Source of the DNA: an uncultured Sulfitobacter sp.
Lineage (GTDB): Bacteria > Pseudomonadota > Alphaproteobacteria > Rhodobacterales > Rhodobacteraceae
Reading direction: 5' to 3'
Length of the DNA: 64,000 nt
Assembly (NCBI GenBank): GCA_937928635.1
Contig: CALFWM010000005.1
Coordinates: 62,001 to 126,000 of the forward strand
Shown: positions 47,113 through 56,927 of the stretch, in pieces
Position numbering within the stretch: the stretch's first letter is position 1
Layout: every line of letters begins with the position of its first letter
Translations under genes and position numbers: made by a program
The notes under the pieces: model-generated
What the model was told of the DNA's origin: nothing
Seen by the model: only the letters and a program-made list of their open reading frames with translations
Database searches by the model: none

Positions 47113-48626
47113 AATTGCCGTTGATTGGCGCGCTTGTTGCGGGGGCCTTGGCCGCCTTCGCACAGGCACCCTATGATCTGCCCGCATTGTTGCTGGTGGG
47201 CATGGCGGCGGCGGTTTGGCTGTATCGCCATATGGTGCGCCCCCTGCGGGCTGCTCTTCTTGGTTGGGCCTTTGGCGTGGGGTACTTCATGCACGCCTTA
47301 CAGTGGATCATGTCGCCGTTCATGGTGGATGCTGCGCGCCACGGCTGGATGGCCCCGTTCGCATTGGTGTTTCTCAGCGCGGGATTGGCGCTGTTTTGGG
47401 GGGCAGCGTTTTGGGCGGCGCGCAAACTGTCGCGCAGCTCCTGGCCCCTGATCCTGACGTGGAGTGCGGCGGAAATGCTGCGCGCCTACATCTTTACCGG
47501 CTTTCCCTGGGCGATGCCTTCTCAGGCTACCGTGGATACGTTGGCCAGCAGGGCCTTGGCCTTTGCTGGTCCTTATGCGCTGAACCTGATCCTTATTGTC
47601 GCAGCCGTGGGCCTGGTGGCAAGGGGCAGATGGCGGCGCACACTTTTGCCGCGCGGATTTGCATTGGTCGTCCTGTTCAGCTTGTTCATGAACGCAACTG
47701 ATATGAACCTTAACGTCGCAATAGGAAAACATTATTTTCCTGATGGCGAAACGGGCAGGCCTGTGATCCGCCTGATCCAGCCCAACGCGACGCAGCGTGA
47801 TAAATGGGACCCTGAAAAAATACCGGTGTTTTTCAACCGCCAGCTGCAATACACAGCCGCCCCGCCGACGGACCCACAGGCCCCCCCCGATCTGGTGATC
47901 TGGTCTGAAACAGCCATTCCTTGGGCGCTTGATCTGGCCAGGGGGGCGCTGCGCGAAATCGCGGCGGCGGGCGGCACGGCACCTGTTGCTCTTGGCGTTC
48001 AGCGGCGCAGTGACACACGGTATTTCAACTCCATGGTGGCGCTTGACCCCACAGGCGTGCCCGCGCAGATCTATGACAAACACCACCTCGTGCCTTTTGG
48101 GGAATACATGCCGTTGGGCGATTTTCTGGCCAATTTTGGCATCTACGGATTGGCCGCGCGGGCGGGCAACGGGTATTCCGCAGGGCCCGGTGCGAAGCTG
48201 TTGGATTTTGGCCCCTTGGGCAAAGCGTTGCCGCTGATCTGCTATGAGGCTGTCTTTGCCCATGATGTGAACGCCGCCCCCGCGCGGCCTGATTTTCTGA
48301 TCCAGATCACAAATGACGCGTGGTTTGGCAAAGGAGCCGGGCCCAAACAACATCTGGCGCAGGCCCGCATGCGCGCGATTGAACAGGGGCTGCCGCTGGC
48401 GCGCAGTGCCAATACCGGCATTTCAGCAATGATTGACCCTTATGGCCGGATAACCGCCTCATTGCCCCTCAACAGCGCTGGTTTTCTGGACGTTGCCCTG
48501 CCACGCCACTTGCCAGCAACGCTTTACAGCCGCACGGGCGATCTGCCCTTTGCAGTCTTGCTGCTGCTGGGCCTTGCCGGAGCGGCGGTGCGCGCAGGCG
48601 GTGTTGCCCGTTACCGCGGCCCATAG
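47109..48626 (+). CDS. lnt: Apolipoprotein N-acyltransferase
   Basis: A 505-residue protein with six to seven N-terminal membrane helices and a periplasmic nitrilase domain: Glu in VIWSETAIPWAL, Lys in YDKHHLVPFGEYMPLGD and Cys in ICYEAVF. It N-acylates the lipid-modified Cys of lipoproteins at the inner membrane. GTG 47109 overlaps the corC-like stop. Confidence 0.94.
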   Translation: MKLPLIGALVAGALAAFAQAPYDLPALLLVGMAAAVWLYRHMVRPLRAALLGWAFGVGYFMHALQWIMSPFMVDAARHGWMAPFALVFLSAGLALFWGAAFWAARKLSRSSWPLILTWSAAEMLRAYIFTGFPWAMPSQATVDTLASRALAFAGPYALNLILIVAAVGLVARGRWRRTLLPRGFALVVLFSLFMNATDMNLNVAIGKHYFPDGETGRPVIRLIQPNATQRDKWDPEKIPVFFNRQLQYTAAPPTDPQAPPDLVIWSETAIPWALDLARGALREIAAAGGTAPVALGVQRRSDTRYFNSMVALDPTGVPAQIYDKHHLVPFGEYMPLGDFLANFGIYGLAARAGNGYSAGPGAKLLDFGPLGKALPLICYEAVFAHDVNAAPARPDFLIQITNDAWFGKGAGPKQHLAQARMRAIEQGLPLARSANTGISAMIDPYGRITASLPLNSAGFLDVALPRHLPATLYSRTGDLPFAVLLLLGLAGAAVRAGGVARYRGP

Positions 48627-48671
48627 AGTTAAAGATTGACGATATCGGGTGGCAGGGCTAAGCCCGTTCTA

Positions 48672-48722
48672 GCGCGCCCCAACGGCTTCCTGACGGGGCG
48701 CTTGGATATTTCAACTGGAGCA
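48672..48722 (+). promoter_or_regulatory. SAM/SAH riboswitch upstream of metK
   Basis: The 7-bp helix 48674-48680 / 48695-48701 encloses AACGGCTTCCTGACG, and TGGAGCA follows at 48716-48722, just before the metK ATG (48728). This order (stem, AACGGCTTCCTGRCG loop, A/T-rich linker, TGGAGCA that pairs back and covers the ribosome site) matches the SAM/SAH riboswitch found before metK in Rhodobacterales. Ligand binding would shut off translation of SAM synthetase. Confidence 0.88.
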
Positions 48723-48727
48723 CGACC

Positions 48728-49909
48728 ATGTCCCGACAAAATTATGTTTTTACCTCGGAATCCGTTTCCGAGGGCCACCCGGATAAGGTCTGTGACCGTA
48801 TTTCTGATGCCGTTCTGGACGCATTTCTGTCCGAAGAACCAGAGGCGCGCGTGGCCGCTGAAACATTCGCCACCACCAACCGCGTTGTGATTGGCGGTGA
48901 GGTTGGCCTGTCTGATCAATCCAAGCTCAAGGATTACATGGGCCGGGTTGAGGGCATCGTGCGCGATTGCATCAAAGACATCGGATATGAGCAGGACAAG
49001 TTTCACCATGAAACGGTTGAGGTGACCAACCTGCTGCACGAACAATCCGCGCATATCGCGCAAGGGGTCGATGCCTCCGGCAACAAAGATGAAGGTGCTG
49101 GCGATCAGGGCATCATGTTTGGCTATGCCACCAATGAGACCGAGCATTTGATGCCCGCCCCGATCCATTATGCCCACGCGATCCTGCGCCGTCTGGCCGA
49201 AGTGCGCAAAGACGGCACCGAAGCGACCCTGCGCCCGGATGCCAAGAGCCAGCTGTCAGTGCGTTACGAAAACAGCAAACCAGTTGGCGTGACCTCCATC
49301 GTGCTGTCCACACAGCACGCCCACGAAAGCCAGACCAGTGCGGACATTCGCGCGATTGTCGAACCCTATATTCAGGATGTGCTGCCCGCAGGCTGGATCA
49401 CATTGGACACCGAATGGCACGTGAACCCAACCGGTACTTTTGTGATTGGCGGCCCTGATGGGGATGCAGGTCTGACCGGGCGCAAGATCATCGTCGATAC
49501 CTATGGTGGTGCTGCCCCGCACGGTGGCGGTGCGTTTTCCGGCAAAGACCCGACCAAAGTAGACCGCTCTGCCGCCTATGCCGCGCGCTATCTTGCGAAA
49601 AACGTGGTGGCCGCGGGCATGGCAGACAAATGCACCATTCAATTGTCCTATGCGATTGGCGTGTCTAAACCCCTGTCGATCTACTGCGATACATTTGGCA
49701 CCGGGCAGGTGCCGGATGCTGAGATTGAAAAGGCCGTTGCGGCCTGTATGGACCTCACGCCGCGCGGCATTCGCGAGCATCTGGGCATGAACCGTCCAAT
49801 TTATGCACGGACAGCGGCTTATGGCCATTTTGGCCGGGCACCTGAGGCCGATGGCGGCTTTAGCTGGGAAAAGACTGATTTGATTGATCGGTTGAAAGCC
49901 GAGGTTTGA
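48728..49909 (+). CDS. metK: S-adenosylmethionine synthetase
   Basis: A 393-residue protein with the expected motifs: [37 protein letters not shown], and [28 protein letters not shown]. It makes SAM from methionine and ATP. A SAM/SAH riboswitch sits in its leader. The TTG start of the next gene overlaps its stop. Confidence 0.97.
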   Translation: MSRQNYVFTSESVSEGHPDKVCDRISDAVLDAFLSEEPEARVAAETFATTNRVVIGGEVGLSDQSKLKDYMGRVEGIVRDCIKDIGYEQDKFHHETVEVTNLLHEQSAHIAQGVDASGNKDEGAGDQGIMFGYATNETEHLMPAPIHYAHAILRRLAEVRKDGTEATLRPDAKSQLSVRYENSKPVGVTSIVLSTQHAHESQTSADIRAIVEPYIQDVLPAGWITLDTEWHVNPTGTFVIGGPDGDAGLTGRKIIVDTYGGAAPHGGGAFSGKDPTKVDRSAAYAARYLAKNVVAAGMADKCTIQLSYAIGVSKPLSIYCDTFGTGQVPDAEIEKAVAACMDLTPRGIREHLGMNRPIYARTAAYGHFGRAPEADGGFSWEKTDLIDRLKAEV

Positions 49910-50571
49910 GCTTGATCCGGCAAGGCAGAGGATCAGTGGGCTGGCTTCTGACGGTCGCGTTGGCCGTGGGGATTGGCGCGCCTGTGCTGGCGCAAGAAGA
50001 AACGGAACAGCGGTTTCGCGTCGAGGGGGACCGCCTGTTTTACGACACCACCGTTCTGGTTGACGGGGTGGAACGCGACATTCGTTATTCTGATGTCGAA
50101 GATTTGCGCACCGTGCTGCGCCGTCACAACGGGATTAAGGTGTTGGAGGTGAATTCCACGGGTGGCGGGCATTATCCGTCGATGGATATTGCCGCGCTGA
50201 TCATTGATTTTGACCTCGACACCCATGTGGAGAACACCTGTGAAAGTTCCTGTGTGAACATCTTTTTGGCCGGGAACACACGGACCATGGCGCGCGGCGC
50301 GCGCATCGGGTTTCATCAGTTGTCGTGGAATGAACGCTCTGTCGAGGAATATTACAACAAACATCGGGATCGCCGCGAATGGGACACGCCGTTTAAGTTT
50401 GCGGAATGGATGTATCAGGACACCCAGACGGAAACGTTCAATCGGTTGGATTACCTGGTGAAACGGGGGGTCGACCCGTTGTTTGCGATCCAGACCATTC
50501 GCAAACCTGACACCAGCATGTGGTTTCCTTACCGTGCTATGCTAATGGCTGCGGGTGTTGTCACACAATAG
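49906..50571 (+). CDS. Exported ClpP-fold (COG3904-like) protein
   Basis: A 221-residue protein. The TTG overlaps metK's stop (TTGA), indicating coupling; a second TTG lies two codons later. A signal peptide ends VLA. The mature part has a ClpP/crotonase-like core: [35 protein letters not shown] with a Ser in the nucleophile-like position, and [13 protein letters not shown] with a His. It may be a periplasmic serine protease-like protein, but the catalytic role is unproven. Confidence 0.72.
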   Translation: MSLIRQGRGSVGWLLTVALAVGIGAPVLAQEETEQRFRVEGDRLFYDTTVLVDGVERDIRYSDVEDLRTVLRRHNGIKVLEVNSTGGGHYPSMDIAALIIDFDLDTHVENTCESSCVNIFLAGNTRTMARGARIGFHQLSWNERSVEEYYNKHRDRREWDTPFKFAEWMYQDTQTETFNRLDYLVKRGVDPLFAIQTIRKPDTSMWFPYRAMLMAAGVVTQ

Positions 50572-50763
50572 GCTGCAATGCGTCGGAGGATTGTGAACCG
50601 CGCTGGCAACATCGCGTTTTGACACCGATGTTGCAGGTAAGTCTGTGATTTTGGGTGTTCCTCCCAACTGCACGTCAGCGATCTCACCTGATCCCCTTGA
50701 GAAACCCGAGCGCAGTCAAGCGGTTGTACAGCGCCCAGTCGGTGCGGCTTTAAGGGGTGCGAT

Positions 50764-51594
50764 CTATCCCAGATAGGGCGGCCTTGAAAATGGTGACGGC
50801 GGACGCTTTTGCGCGTAGGTCAGCAATGCATCGGCAGTGTCTTGGTTTGACGGCAACCCATTTTCATCTGATGTCCCTTGCCGCTGCGGTGACTGTCCGA
50901 TGAGGTCTCTCATCATAACGTCGGCATGTTGTTGTTCCAGCTCTTCCAGGAATTGCCAAAGATGCAGGCAAGAGGCCTCCACACTGGCGCGATGTTCGTT
51001 GCTTTTGGATTTGTCGCTGTTTGGCGTGTCGCGCAGGGAGCGCAGCTGGCGGATCATGCGGCTGACCATGGGTTTGATATCGCTGACACATTGGTTGGCA
51101 AAGCGGTTGAGCACCTTTTCAACCTCTTCTCTGGCGTAGGTCTGGCTTTCGACCTGGGCGCCGAGCATGGATTTTTGCATGGCATTGGTCACGGCCCGTT
51201 CAAAAGAGGCGGGGGAGAGTTCGTCTTTGGTGACATAGTCCGCGCAGCCCCGTGCCATCGCCTCAAATGAAATCGTTTCCTCATCGTAGCTCGTGACCAT
51301 GATGCTTGTCGCGTTGCAATTACGCGGCGACAGGTGGATCTTTTCCAGCGCATCAATTCCTGTGCCATCAGGCAGGCTGTAATCCAGAAAAATGAGGTCA
51401 AACGCGCTTTGATCAAGTTGCAGGTCAAAGGAAGAAAGGCTTTCGGCCTGCGTCACCTCACATTTTATCGGCAAACCAGAACAGAGGCGGCAGAGCTTGT
51501 GCCGGTCAAAACGCTGATCATCAAGCACAAGAACCCGCAACATGTCAGGCAAGGCAGGCATTGTACCGGGGGGTGGAAACGGGGCAGAGGGCAA
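50764..51594 (-). CDS. Response regulator with REC domain
   Basis: A 276-residue protein. TTG 51594 is preferred because AAGGAG lies seven bases before it; ATG 51561 has no ribosome site. The receiver domain (~residues 18-135) has D25-D26, the phospho-acceptor D71 in IFLDYSLPDGTG, T101 and K123 in YVTKDEL. The C-terminal ~140 residues are helical (NRFANQCVSDIKPMVSRMIRQLRSL) with no DNA-binding motif, so it may work by protein-protein contact. No histidine kinase is adjacent. Confidence 0.82.
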   Translation of the reverse strand: MPSAPFPPPGTMPALPDMLRVLVLDDQRFDRHKLCRLCSGLPIKCEVTQAESLSSFDLQLDQSAFDLIFLDYSLPDGTGIDALEKIHLSPRNCNATSIMVTSYDEETISFEAMARGCADYVTKDELSPASFERAVTNAMQKSMLGAQVESQTYAREEVEKVLNRFANQCVSDIKPMVSRMIRQLRSLRDTPNSDKSKSNEHRASVEASCLHLWQFLEELEQQHADVMMRDLIGQSPQRQGTSDENGLPSNQDTADALLTYAQKRPPSPFSRPPYLG

Positions 51595-51697
51595 TGGGCG
51601 GCTCCTTGGAGGGATAAGTGCAGTCTAGAGTAAGGGCGTTTAAGAGGCCGTTAACAGCCGCTTGCAGCTTGCCAATTGGGGCGCTAAAGGCAGGCGC

Positions 51698-52399
51698 ATG
51701 AACACAGCCTCACGCCCGCATCGCAATTTTTATGGTCGCCTTAAGGGAAAATCTCTCAAGAAGTCGCAAGCCGCGTATCTGGCCGAAGATCTTGCTGGCC
51801 TGTCGCCTGGGGCTGTCAGTTGGGAGGACAACCCGGCGCGTGATCCATTGGACCTCGCGGCGTTGTTTGAGGGCAGGCCGGTCTGGCTTGAGGTCGGTTT
51901 TGGGGGTGGTGAACATTTGGTGCATCAGGGCGCGCAGAACCCGGATGTAGGGATTATCGGATGCGAGCCCTATATCAATGGTGTGGCCATGTTGCTGGGT
52001 AAAATCCGCAGGGCTGGGGTTGATAATCTGGCAGTCTACCCCGGCGATGCGCGGGATCTGATGGATGTGCTGCCCCAAGCCTCAATCTCGCGGGCATTTC
52101 TGCTTTACCCCGACCCCTGGCCCAAGGCGCGCCATCATCGGCGTCGGTTTGTCACGCAGGAGCATTTGGCCCCGCTGGCGCGTGCGCTCAAACCGGGTGC
52201 CATATTCCGGGTGGCGACAGATATTGAGGACTATGTGCGCCAGACACTGGAAGAAGTGCCGCAAGCGGGTTTTGAGTGGCTGGCAGAGAGCGCGCGTGAT
52301 TGGCGTGAGCCCTGGGAGGATTGGACCCCGACGCGTTACGAACAAAAAGCCCTGCGTGAGGGGCGGGTGCCACATTATTTGACGTTCTGCAAGACCTGA
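51698..52399 (+). CDS. trmB: tRNA (guanine-N7-)-methyltransferase
   Basis: A 233-residue SAM-dependent enzyme with VWLEVGFGGGEHLVHQ (motif I), NLAVYPGDARDLMDVL and FLLYPDPWPKARHHRRRFV, the signature of TrmB, which makes m7G46 in tRNA. ATG 51698 gives the typical N-terminal RNFYGRLKGK; a longer start would add only 12 residues. Confidence 0.93.
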   Translation: MNTASRPHRNFYGRLKGKSLKKSQAAYLAEDLAGLSPGAVSWEDNPARDPLDLAALFEGRPVWLEVGFGGGEHLVHQGAQNPDVGIIGCEPYINGVAMLLGKIRRAGVDNLAVYPGDARDLMDVLPQASISRAFLLYPDPWPKARHHRRRFVTQEHLAPLARALKPGAIFRVATDIEDYVRQTLEEVPQAGFEWLAESARDWREPWEDWTPTRYEQKALREGRVPHYLTFCKT

Positions 52400-52428
52400 G
52401 GATGCCGGAGCGGGCAAGCCCGCAGACT

Positions 52429-52510
52429 ATTTTATTGATTTTGCTCCTCAAAATCGGTTTGCGAGACGCTGTCTCGCGCTCTGGGAATATTATGGCCAAA
52501 AAGAAGGGGA
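52429..52510 (+). repeat. Interspersed repeat, copy A (downstream of trmB)
   Basis: The segment runs from an ATTTTATTGATTTTG stretch, through GCGAGACGCTGTCTCGCGCT (a hairpin), to GGGAATATTATGGCCAAAAAGAAGG. It aligns over its whole length with 60604-60688, both lying just after a gene's stop. It is a short, dispersed, hairpin-containing repeat of the type common in this family. Confidence 0.7.
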
Positions 52511-52570
52511 GGCGTTGGCACGGGACGTGCTTGGGGCTAGAAGCGGGGGACGCAATGTAAGGACCTGCCC

Positions 52571-53923
52571 ATGTCGAGCCACGGTGAGCCCATTCCCATG
52601 ATTTCAAGCGCCTGTGGGCCGCTGAGCGGGACAGCAGAAGTCCCCGGAGATAAGTCGATTTCGCACCGGTCCCTGATACTGGGCGCGATGGCCGTGGGTG
52701 AAACCACCATCGAAGGGCTTTTGGAGGGGCAGGACGTTTTGGATACGGCCAAGGCGATGCAGGCCTTCGGCGCAGAGGTGACCAACCATGGCGGCGGGCG
52801 CTGGTCCGTGCAGGGCGTCGGGGTTGGTGGTTTTGCCGAGCCGGAAAACGTGATTGATTGCGGCAATTCCGGCACCGGGGTGCGCCTGATCATGGGGGCG
52901 ATGGCGACCTCTCCGATTGTTGCAACCTTTACAGGGGATGCCAGTCTGAACGGGCGGCCCATGGCGCGGGTCACCGATCCGCTGGCCCTGTTCGGCACGC
53001 AGGCCGTCGGGCGCGCCGGCGGGCGTTTGCCGATGACGATTGTCGGGGCGCAGGACCCCCTGCCGGTGCGGTACGAGGTGCCTGTGCCGTCGGCGCAGGT
53101 GAAATCCGCGGTTTTGCTTGCCGGGCTGAACGCGCCGGGCAAAACAGTTGTGGTTGAGGCCGAGGCCACGCGCGATCATACCGAACGGATGCTGGCCGGG
53201 TTTGGCGCGGAAATTACGTCAGAGCACAAGGATGAAGGGCGTGAAATTACGCTGACCGGGCAGCCGGAGCTGAAACCCCAGCATATTGATGTGCCGCGCG
53301 ATCCATCTTCGGCCGCGTTTCCGGTCTGTGCGGCGTTGATCGTACCTGGGTCGGACGTGCTGGTGCCGGGCATCGGGCTGAACCCCACGCGGGCCGGATT
53401 GTTTGCAACCCTGCGCGATATGGGCGCCGATCTGACCTATGAGAATGAGCGTGAAGAAGGCGGCGAGCCGGTTGCAGATCTGCGCGCACGCTTTTCGCCA
53501 GACCTGAAAGGGATCGAGGTGCCGCCCGCGCGCGCGGCCTCCATGATTGATGAATATCCGGTGCTGTCGGTGGTGGCGTCTTTTGCGCAAGGCAAGACGA
53601 TGATGGCCGGCGTGAAAGAACTGCGGGTCAAGGAAAGTGACCGGATTGATGCCATGGCCAAGGGCCTGCGCGCCAATGGGATTGAGGTTGATGAGGGGCC
53701 TGACTGGTGGTCCGTCACCGGGCGCGGGCATGGTCAGGTGCCGGGCGGGGGGCTTTGTGCCAGCCAGTTGGATCACCGCATTGCGATGTCTTTTTTGATC
53801 TTGGGCATGGCGGCCAATGCGCCCGTGCGGGTCGACGATGGCGGGCCAATTGCAACGTCCTTTCCGATTTTTGAGCCGCTGATGGAGGCGCTGGGTGCGC
53901 AGGTGTCGCGCAGCACCGCATGA
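52571..53923 (+). CDS. aroA: 3-phosphoshikimate 1-carboxyvinyltransferase (EPSP synthase)
   Basis: A 450-residue protein. [16 protein letters not shown] and [16 protein letters not shown] are substrate-binding loops; [17 protein letters not shown] and [17 protein letters not shown] are conserved. The overall shape resembles class II enzymes. The loop reads NSGTG, so the position linked with glyphosate tolerance in some class II enzymes is Gly rather than Ala. It joins shikimate-3-phosphate to PEP in aromatic amino-acid synthesis. Its stop overlaps the next start. Confidence 0.95.
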   Translation: MSSHGEPIPMISSACGPLSGTAEVPGDKSISHRSLILGAMAVGETTIEGLLEGQDVLDTAKAMQAFGAEVTNHGGGRWSVQGVGVGGFAEPENVIDCGNSGTGVRLIMGAMATSPIVATFTGDASLNGRPMARVTDPLALFGTQAVGRAGGRLPMTIVGAQDPLPVRYEVPVPSAQVKSAVLLAGLNAPGKTVVVEAEATRDHTERMLAGFGAEITSEHKDEGREITLTGQPELKPQHIDVPRDPSSAAFPVCAALIVPGSDVLVPGIGLNPTRAGLFATLRDMGADLTYENEREEGGEPVADLRARFSPDLKGIEVPPARAASMIDEYPVLSVVASFAQGKTMMAGVKELRVKESDRIDAMAKGLRANGIEVDEGPDWWSVTGRGHGQVPGGGLCASQLDHRIAMSFLILGMAANAPVRVDDGGPIATSFPIFEPLMEALGAQVSRSTA

Positions 53924-54432
53924 GCCGGGCGGCCCGGATCCTCTGGGTTAGTGCGGTAAGTGCAGCACTGTGCCTTGTGGCCCTCGCCGTATTGACCAGA
54001 TTGTCACTGGAGCCTGACGGATTGCCGATTTTTGACAGCCGTCTGATGGGATACAGCGCCCCGGAGGCACGGGGGTTTCTGTCAGCGTTAAACGCGGATC
54101 AGGTGGCGCAGTATCTGGGCATTTTTCGCCAGCTTGATACGGTATTTCCGTTGCTGTTGGCCTTTAGTCTGGGTGGTACATTGTGGCTCAACACAGTCTG
54201 GGTGGCGTGGCCTCTGCGCGCCGTCTTGCTGGTCTTGCCAGTGATCTACCTGATCTGTGACCTGTCTGAAAACGCGAAGGTTGCCGTGATGTTGCGCAGC
54301 GGGGTTGATGTGTCTGATCAGATCATTGCACAGGCCAGCCGGTTGACGCAGATAAAATGGGTGGTGCTAGGGGTCAGCATGTTGACCTGTCTTGTGGTGT
54401 GGCAGTGGCGCGTGCGCAGGGGGCTGAGATGA
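53920..54432 (+). CDS. Small integral membrane protein
   Basis: A 170-residue protein whose start and stop overlap aroA and cmk (ATGA at both ends). It has about four membrane segments ([69 protein letters not shown]). The family is unknown. Its place inside aroA-cmk-rpsA, and overlap at both ends, argue for a co-translated gene. Confidence 0.75.
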   Translation: MSRAARILWVSAVSAALCLVALAVLTRLSLEPDGLPIFDSRLMGYSAPEARGFLSALNADQVAQYLGIFRQLDTVFPLLLAFSLGGTLWLNTVWVAWPLRAVLLVLPVIYLICDLSENAKVAVMLRSGVDVSDQIIAQASRLTQIKWVVLGVSMLTCLVVWQWRVRRGLR

Positions 54433-55040
54433 ACGGATTTACAGTAGCAATTGACGGGCCTGCGGCCTCGGGCAAAGGCACGATTTCAAAGGCGGTTGCG
54501 GCCCATTTCGGGTTTGCGCATCTGGATACGGGATTGCTTTACCGGGCGGTGGCGGCAAAGGTGCTGGCGGGGGCCGATCCTGCGGCGGCAGCACGCGCGC
54601 TGGTGACTGATGATCTGGAAAGTGACGCGCTGCGCACGCCTGAGGTTGCGCAAAAGTCCAGTCAGGTGGCTGTGATCCCGCAGGTGCGCGCAGCACTGGT
54701 CGATTTTCAGCGCAGCTTTGCCGCACGTGCCGGGGGTGCTGTGCTGGATGGACGCGACATCGGCACGGTGATTTGCCCAGATGCGCAGGTCAAACTGTTT
54801 GTCACGGCCAATGCGCAGGTGCGCGCCCGCCGCCGGTTTAAGGAATTGTCGGGCAAAGGCATGGATGTCACGTTTGAAGACGTATTGGCAGATGTCAAAG
54901 CGCGCGATGCCCGTGACCGTGACCGGGCAGAGGCGCCGTTGAAACTCGCCGAGGATGCAGTTGAAATTGATACCTCAGCGCTGAGCATTGCGGATGCGGT
55001 TGCCACATCTGTGGCCCTGATTGGGGGCAGGATGCCTTGA
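54429..55040 (+). CDS. cmk: Cytidylate kinase
   Basis: A 203-residue P-loop kinase: [19 protein letters not shown] (Walker A), [14 protein letters not shown] (CMP binding) and [23 protein letters not shown]. It phosphorylates CMP and dCMP. The ATG overlaps the membrane protein's stop. aroA-cmk-rpsA is the ancestral order, here with three small genes between cmk and rpsA. Confidence 0.94.
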   Translation: MNGFTVAIDGPAASGKGTISKAVAAHFGFAHLDTGLLYRAVAAKVLAGADPAAAARALVTDDLESDALRTPEVAQKSSQVAVIPQVRAALVDFQRSFAARAGGAVLDGRDIGTVICPDAQVKLFVTANAQVRARRRFKELSGKGMDVTFEDVLADVKARDARDRDRAEAPLKLAEDAVEIDTSALSIADAVATSVALIGGRMP

Positions 55041-55196
55041 GTTGACCCCACTGGCGGCAAATCAAGGCATCTCGACCCTAACGTTTCAGGGCCAAAACGC
55101 GGTGGTCAAAGGGCCGCACAAAACATTCACCTTTTGGTGTATCGCTTTTTCTGTGTGATTTGATCTAGGCTACTTCTTGAAAAGGAGACCTGCCTG

Positions 55197-55784
55197 ATGT
55201 TCCGATCGCTTTGTTTTGCCGCTGCCCTGTTCCCTGCCATTGCCTTTGCACAAAACGCGACGGCACCTGAAACCACGCCAGAAGCTACCCCGGAGGCCGC
55301 GCCAGAGGCCCCGCTGGCCGCCGTGCCAGAAGCCCCGATGACCATGGCGCGCCTTGCCGCCATTGTGCAGCGGCTTGACCCTGATGTGGTGGCACGTGGC
55401 CCCGCGATGGAGTTTACGCTGGACGGTATCCCGGTGATTGTCGTGGCGGATGCACGTGCTGACCGGATGCGGGCGATGGTGCCTATTGCCTCTGCCGAAG
55501 GGCTGTCTGAGGCCGATCTGATGCGCATGATGCAGGCGAATTTCGACAGTGCCCTGGATGCACGATATGCGGTTGCCAATGGCCGGTTGTGGGGGGTGTT
55601 CATTCACCCTCTGTCCCCCTTGAAGCAGGATCAGTTCCTGTCTGGCTTGGTCCAGACCGTCACTGTTGCGCGCACCTATGGAACCGCCTATTCCGGCGGT
55701 GGTGCGGTGTTTGGTGGTGGGGACAGCAACGGGATTTATCAGGAACTGCTGGATGAGTTGAGGAAGAAGGGCCAAGAATTGTGA
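55197..55784 (+). CDS. Exported hypothetical protein (YbjN/secretion-chaperone-like fold)
   Basis: A 195-residue protein with a signal peptide ending AFA, then repeats of APETTPEATPEAAPEAP (~22-45), and a ~130-residue domain (MEFTLDGIPVIVVADARADRMRAMVPIAS, LMRMMQANFDSALDARYAVANGRLW). The domain resembles YbjN/type III secretion chaperone-like folds known from roseobacter proteins. Its role is unknown. An AAAGGAG site lies seven bases before ATG 55197. Confidence 0.68.
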   Translation: MFRSLCFAAALFPAIAFAQNATAPETTPEATPEAAPEAPLAAVPEAPMTMARLAAIVQRLDPDVVARGPAMEFTLDGIPVIVVADARADRMRAMVPIASAEGLSEADLMRMMQANFDSALDARYAVANGRLWGVFIHPLSPLKQDQFLSGLVQTVTVARTYGTAYSGGGAVFGGGDSNGIYQELLDELRKKGQEL

Positions 55785-55809
55785 AAACCACAACTATAGG
55801 GATCATACG

Positions 55810-56190
55810 ATGAAAACCGCCAAGACCTACATGGAAGAAGCCAACGCCGCTGTGCCCCGCATGGGTGCTGAGGAGGCCATTGCCAAACATGCCGCCGGAC
55901 AGGGGGTGTTTATTGATGTGCGCGACAGTGCCGCGATTGCGCAGACGGGCACGATCAAGGGCGCGGCGCGCATCCCCCGGGGCATGATAGAGTTTCGCGC
56001 GGACCCGGCTGTTGAGGCGATGTATGACCCTGTGTTTCAGAAGGACGCGGCGATTTATCTTGTTTGTGGCGCTGGCGGGCAGGCGGCTTTGGCGGGCAGG
56101 ACGCTGAAGGATATGGGGTATTCGGATGTGACCAACATCGGTGGGTTTGGAGATTGGAAGGCGGCGGGGGGTGCTGTTGAGGCAGGGTGA
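55810..56190 (+). CDS. Rhodanese-like domain protein
   Basis: A 126-residue single-domain rhodanese: VFIDVRDSAAIAQTGTIKGAARIPRGMIEF, then IYLVCGAGGQAALAGRTLKDMGY with the active-site Cys, and TNIGGFGDWKAAG. It has no signal peptide. Rhodaneses transfer sulfur from thiosulfate or a persulfide carrier; here the partner is not known. It lies 25 bases downstream of the exported gene, possibly in one unit. Confidence 0.88.
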   Translation: MKTAKTYMEEANAAVPRMGAEEAIAKHAAGQGVFIDVRDSAAIAQTGTIKGAARIPRGMIEFRADPAVEAMYDPVFQKDAAIYLVCGAGGQAALAGRTLKDMGYSDVTNIGGFGDWKAAGGAVEAG

Positions 56191-56322
56191 TGATGTGGGG
56201 TGGAAGGAAAAGGGGCTGATGCGGTTTTTGTTTTGTTGCGGTGAATGACGGGCTTGAGCCCATGTTGACCGCTCGGTGTGGTCCTGCCAAAGTCGCGCCA
56301 GACAACAGATTATGGATGCAAT

Positions 56323-56643
56323 ATGGTCAGTTCGAAGAATGACACACCAAGTTTAGTTTGGGTATTTATGTCAGAATTCAGTGCTGATGGTTCTAGGGGA
56401 GCTCCGACGGCAATATTTCCTAAGAAAGTTGAAGCAGAAGAATGGATAACCAAGGAGAAAATTGATGGCATTCTTTACGAGTTTCCTGTCGGAGTTGCAT
56501 TGGTAGATCATGCCGAACCTTTGTATGGTGATGAGCCGTACATCGCCAAACACAGCGACAAAAATGGTAGGCGCTATCGAGCCGGATGTGACTATCTTGG
56601 CTTTACACCACATCACCATTACAATTTTTCTGAGAACTCTTAA
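56323..56643 (+). CDS. Small hypothetical protein (DUF7710-like)
   Basis: A 106-residue protein. ATG 56323 is chosen over an upstream in-frame ATG because the longer form adds a 15-residue tail. The core LVWVFMSEFSADGS, then KKVEAEEWITKEKIDGILYEFPVGVAL, resembles DUF7710, a domain of small WVF...AeeWI proteins seen in immunity-like contexts. That call is tentative. The gene is A/T-rich compared with its neighbours and seems to be an insertion between the rhodanese gene and rpsA. Confidence 0.55.
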   Translation: MVSSKNDTPSLVWVFMSEFSADGSRGAPTAIFPKKVEAEEWITKEKIDGILYEFPVGVALVDHAEPLYGDEPYIAKHSDKNGRRYRAGCDYLGFTPHHHYNFSENS

Positions 56644-56778
56644 CTGGTTCTGAAACATCTTTGCTGAAAGGCAGCAAGGTCCACACACCGGACCTTCCTC
56701 TCCCCCCAACACGCCCCTTGCACCCCTCCCCAAAACCCCCTATACGCGCCCATGTCCAAGGGGCGGAAACACGCGCCA

Positions 56779-56832
56779 GACAAGAATGCCTGAGCAGGGT
56801 CGGTTTATCCCGGCCCTTCTTCTTTTCTTGTC
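56779..56832 (+). promoter_or_regulatory. Structured leader RNA of rpsA
   Basis: An outer helix (56779-56785 with 56826-56832) encloses a strong inner hairpin (56797-56803 with 56810-56816) followed by a pyrimidine-rich run (TTCTTCTTTTC). It lies about 95 bases before the rpsA ATG. The hairpin plus U-rich tail looks like an attenuator, or a binding site for S1 autoregulation. A short frame (56786-56848) could encode a 20-residue leader peptide, without a clear ribosome site. Confidence 0.45.
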
Positions 56833-56927
56833 CTGCGCACCACCCTGATGGACCAATCGAAACCTGAAAGACCGGCGGAGACAACCGCGCGGCCCGTATA
56901 AACCAAACGTTAGGAAACGAACGCCAT

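Noticed and set aside
47298..48353. A 351-codon minus-strand open frame opposite lnt
   Set aside because: lnt shows the complete catalytic triad and membrane helices; the reverse frame is rich in His/Arg/Gln as expected for a shadow.
50606..50634. Stem-loop (9-bp arms, 11-base loop) after the ClpP-fold gene as a terminator
   Set aside because: The arms match perfectly but no U-rich tail follows; too weak to call.
56191..56322. Small hairpin GGGCTTGAGCCC as a tRNA or regulatory RNA
   Set aside because: Only a six-base arm; no tRNA cloverleaf or other support.
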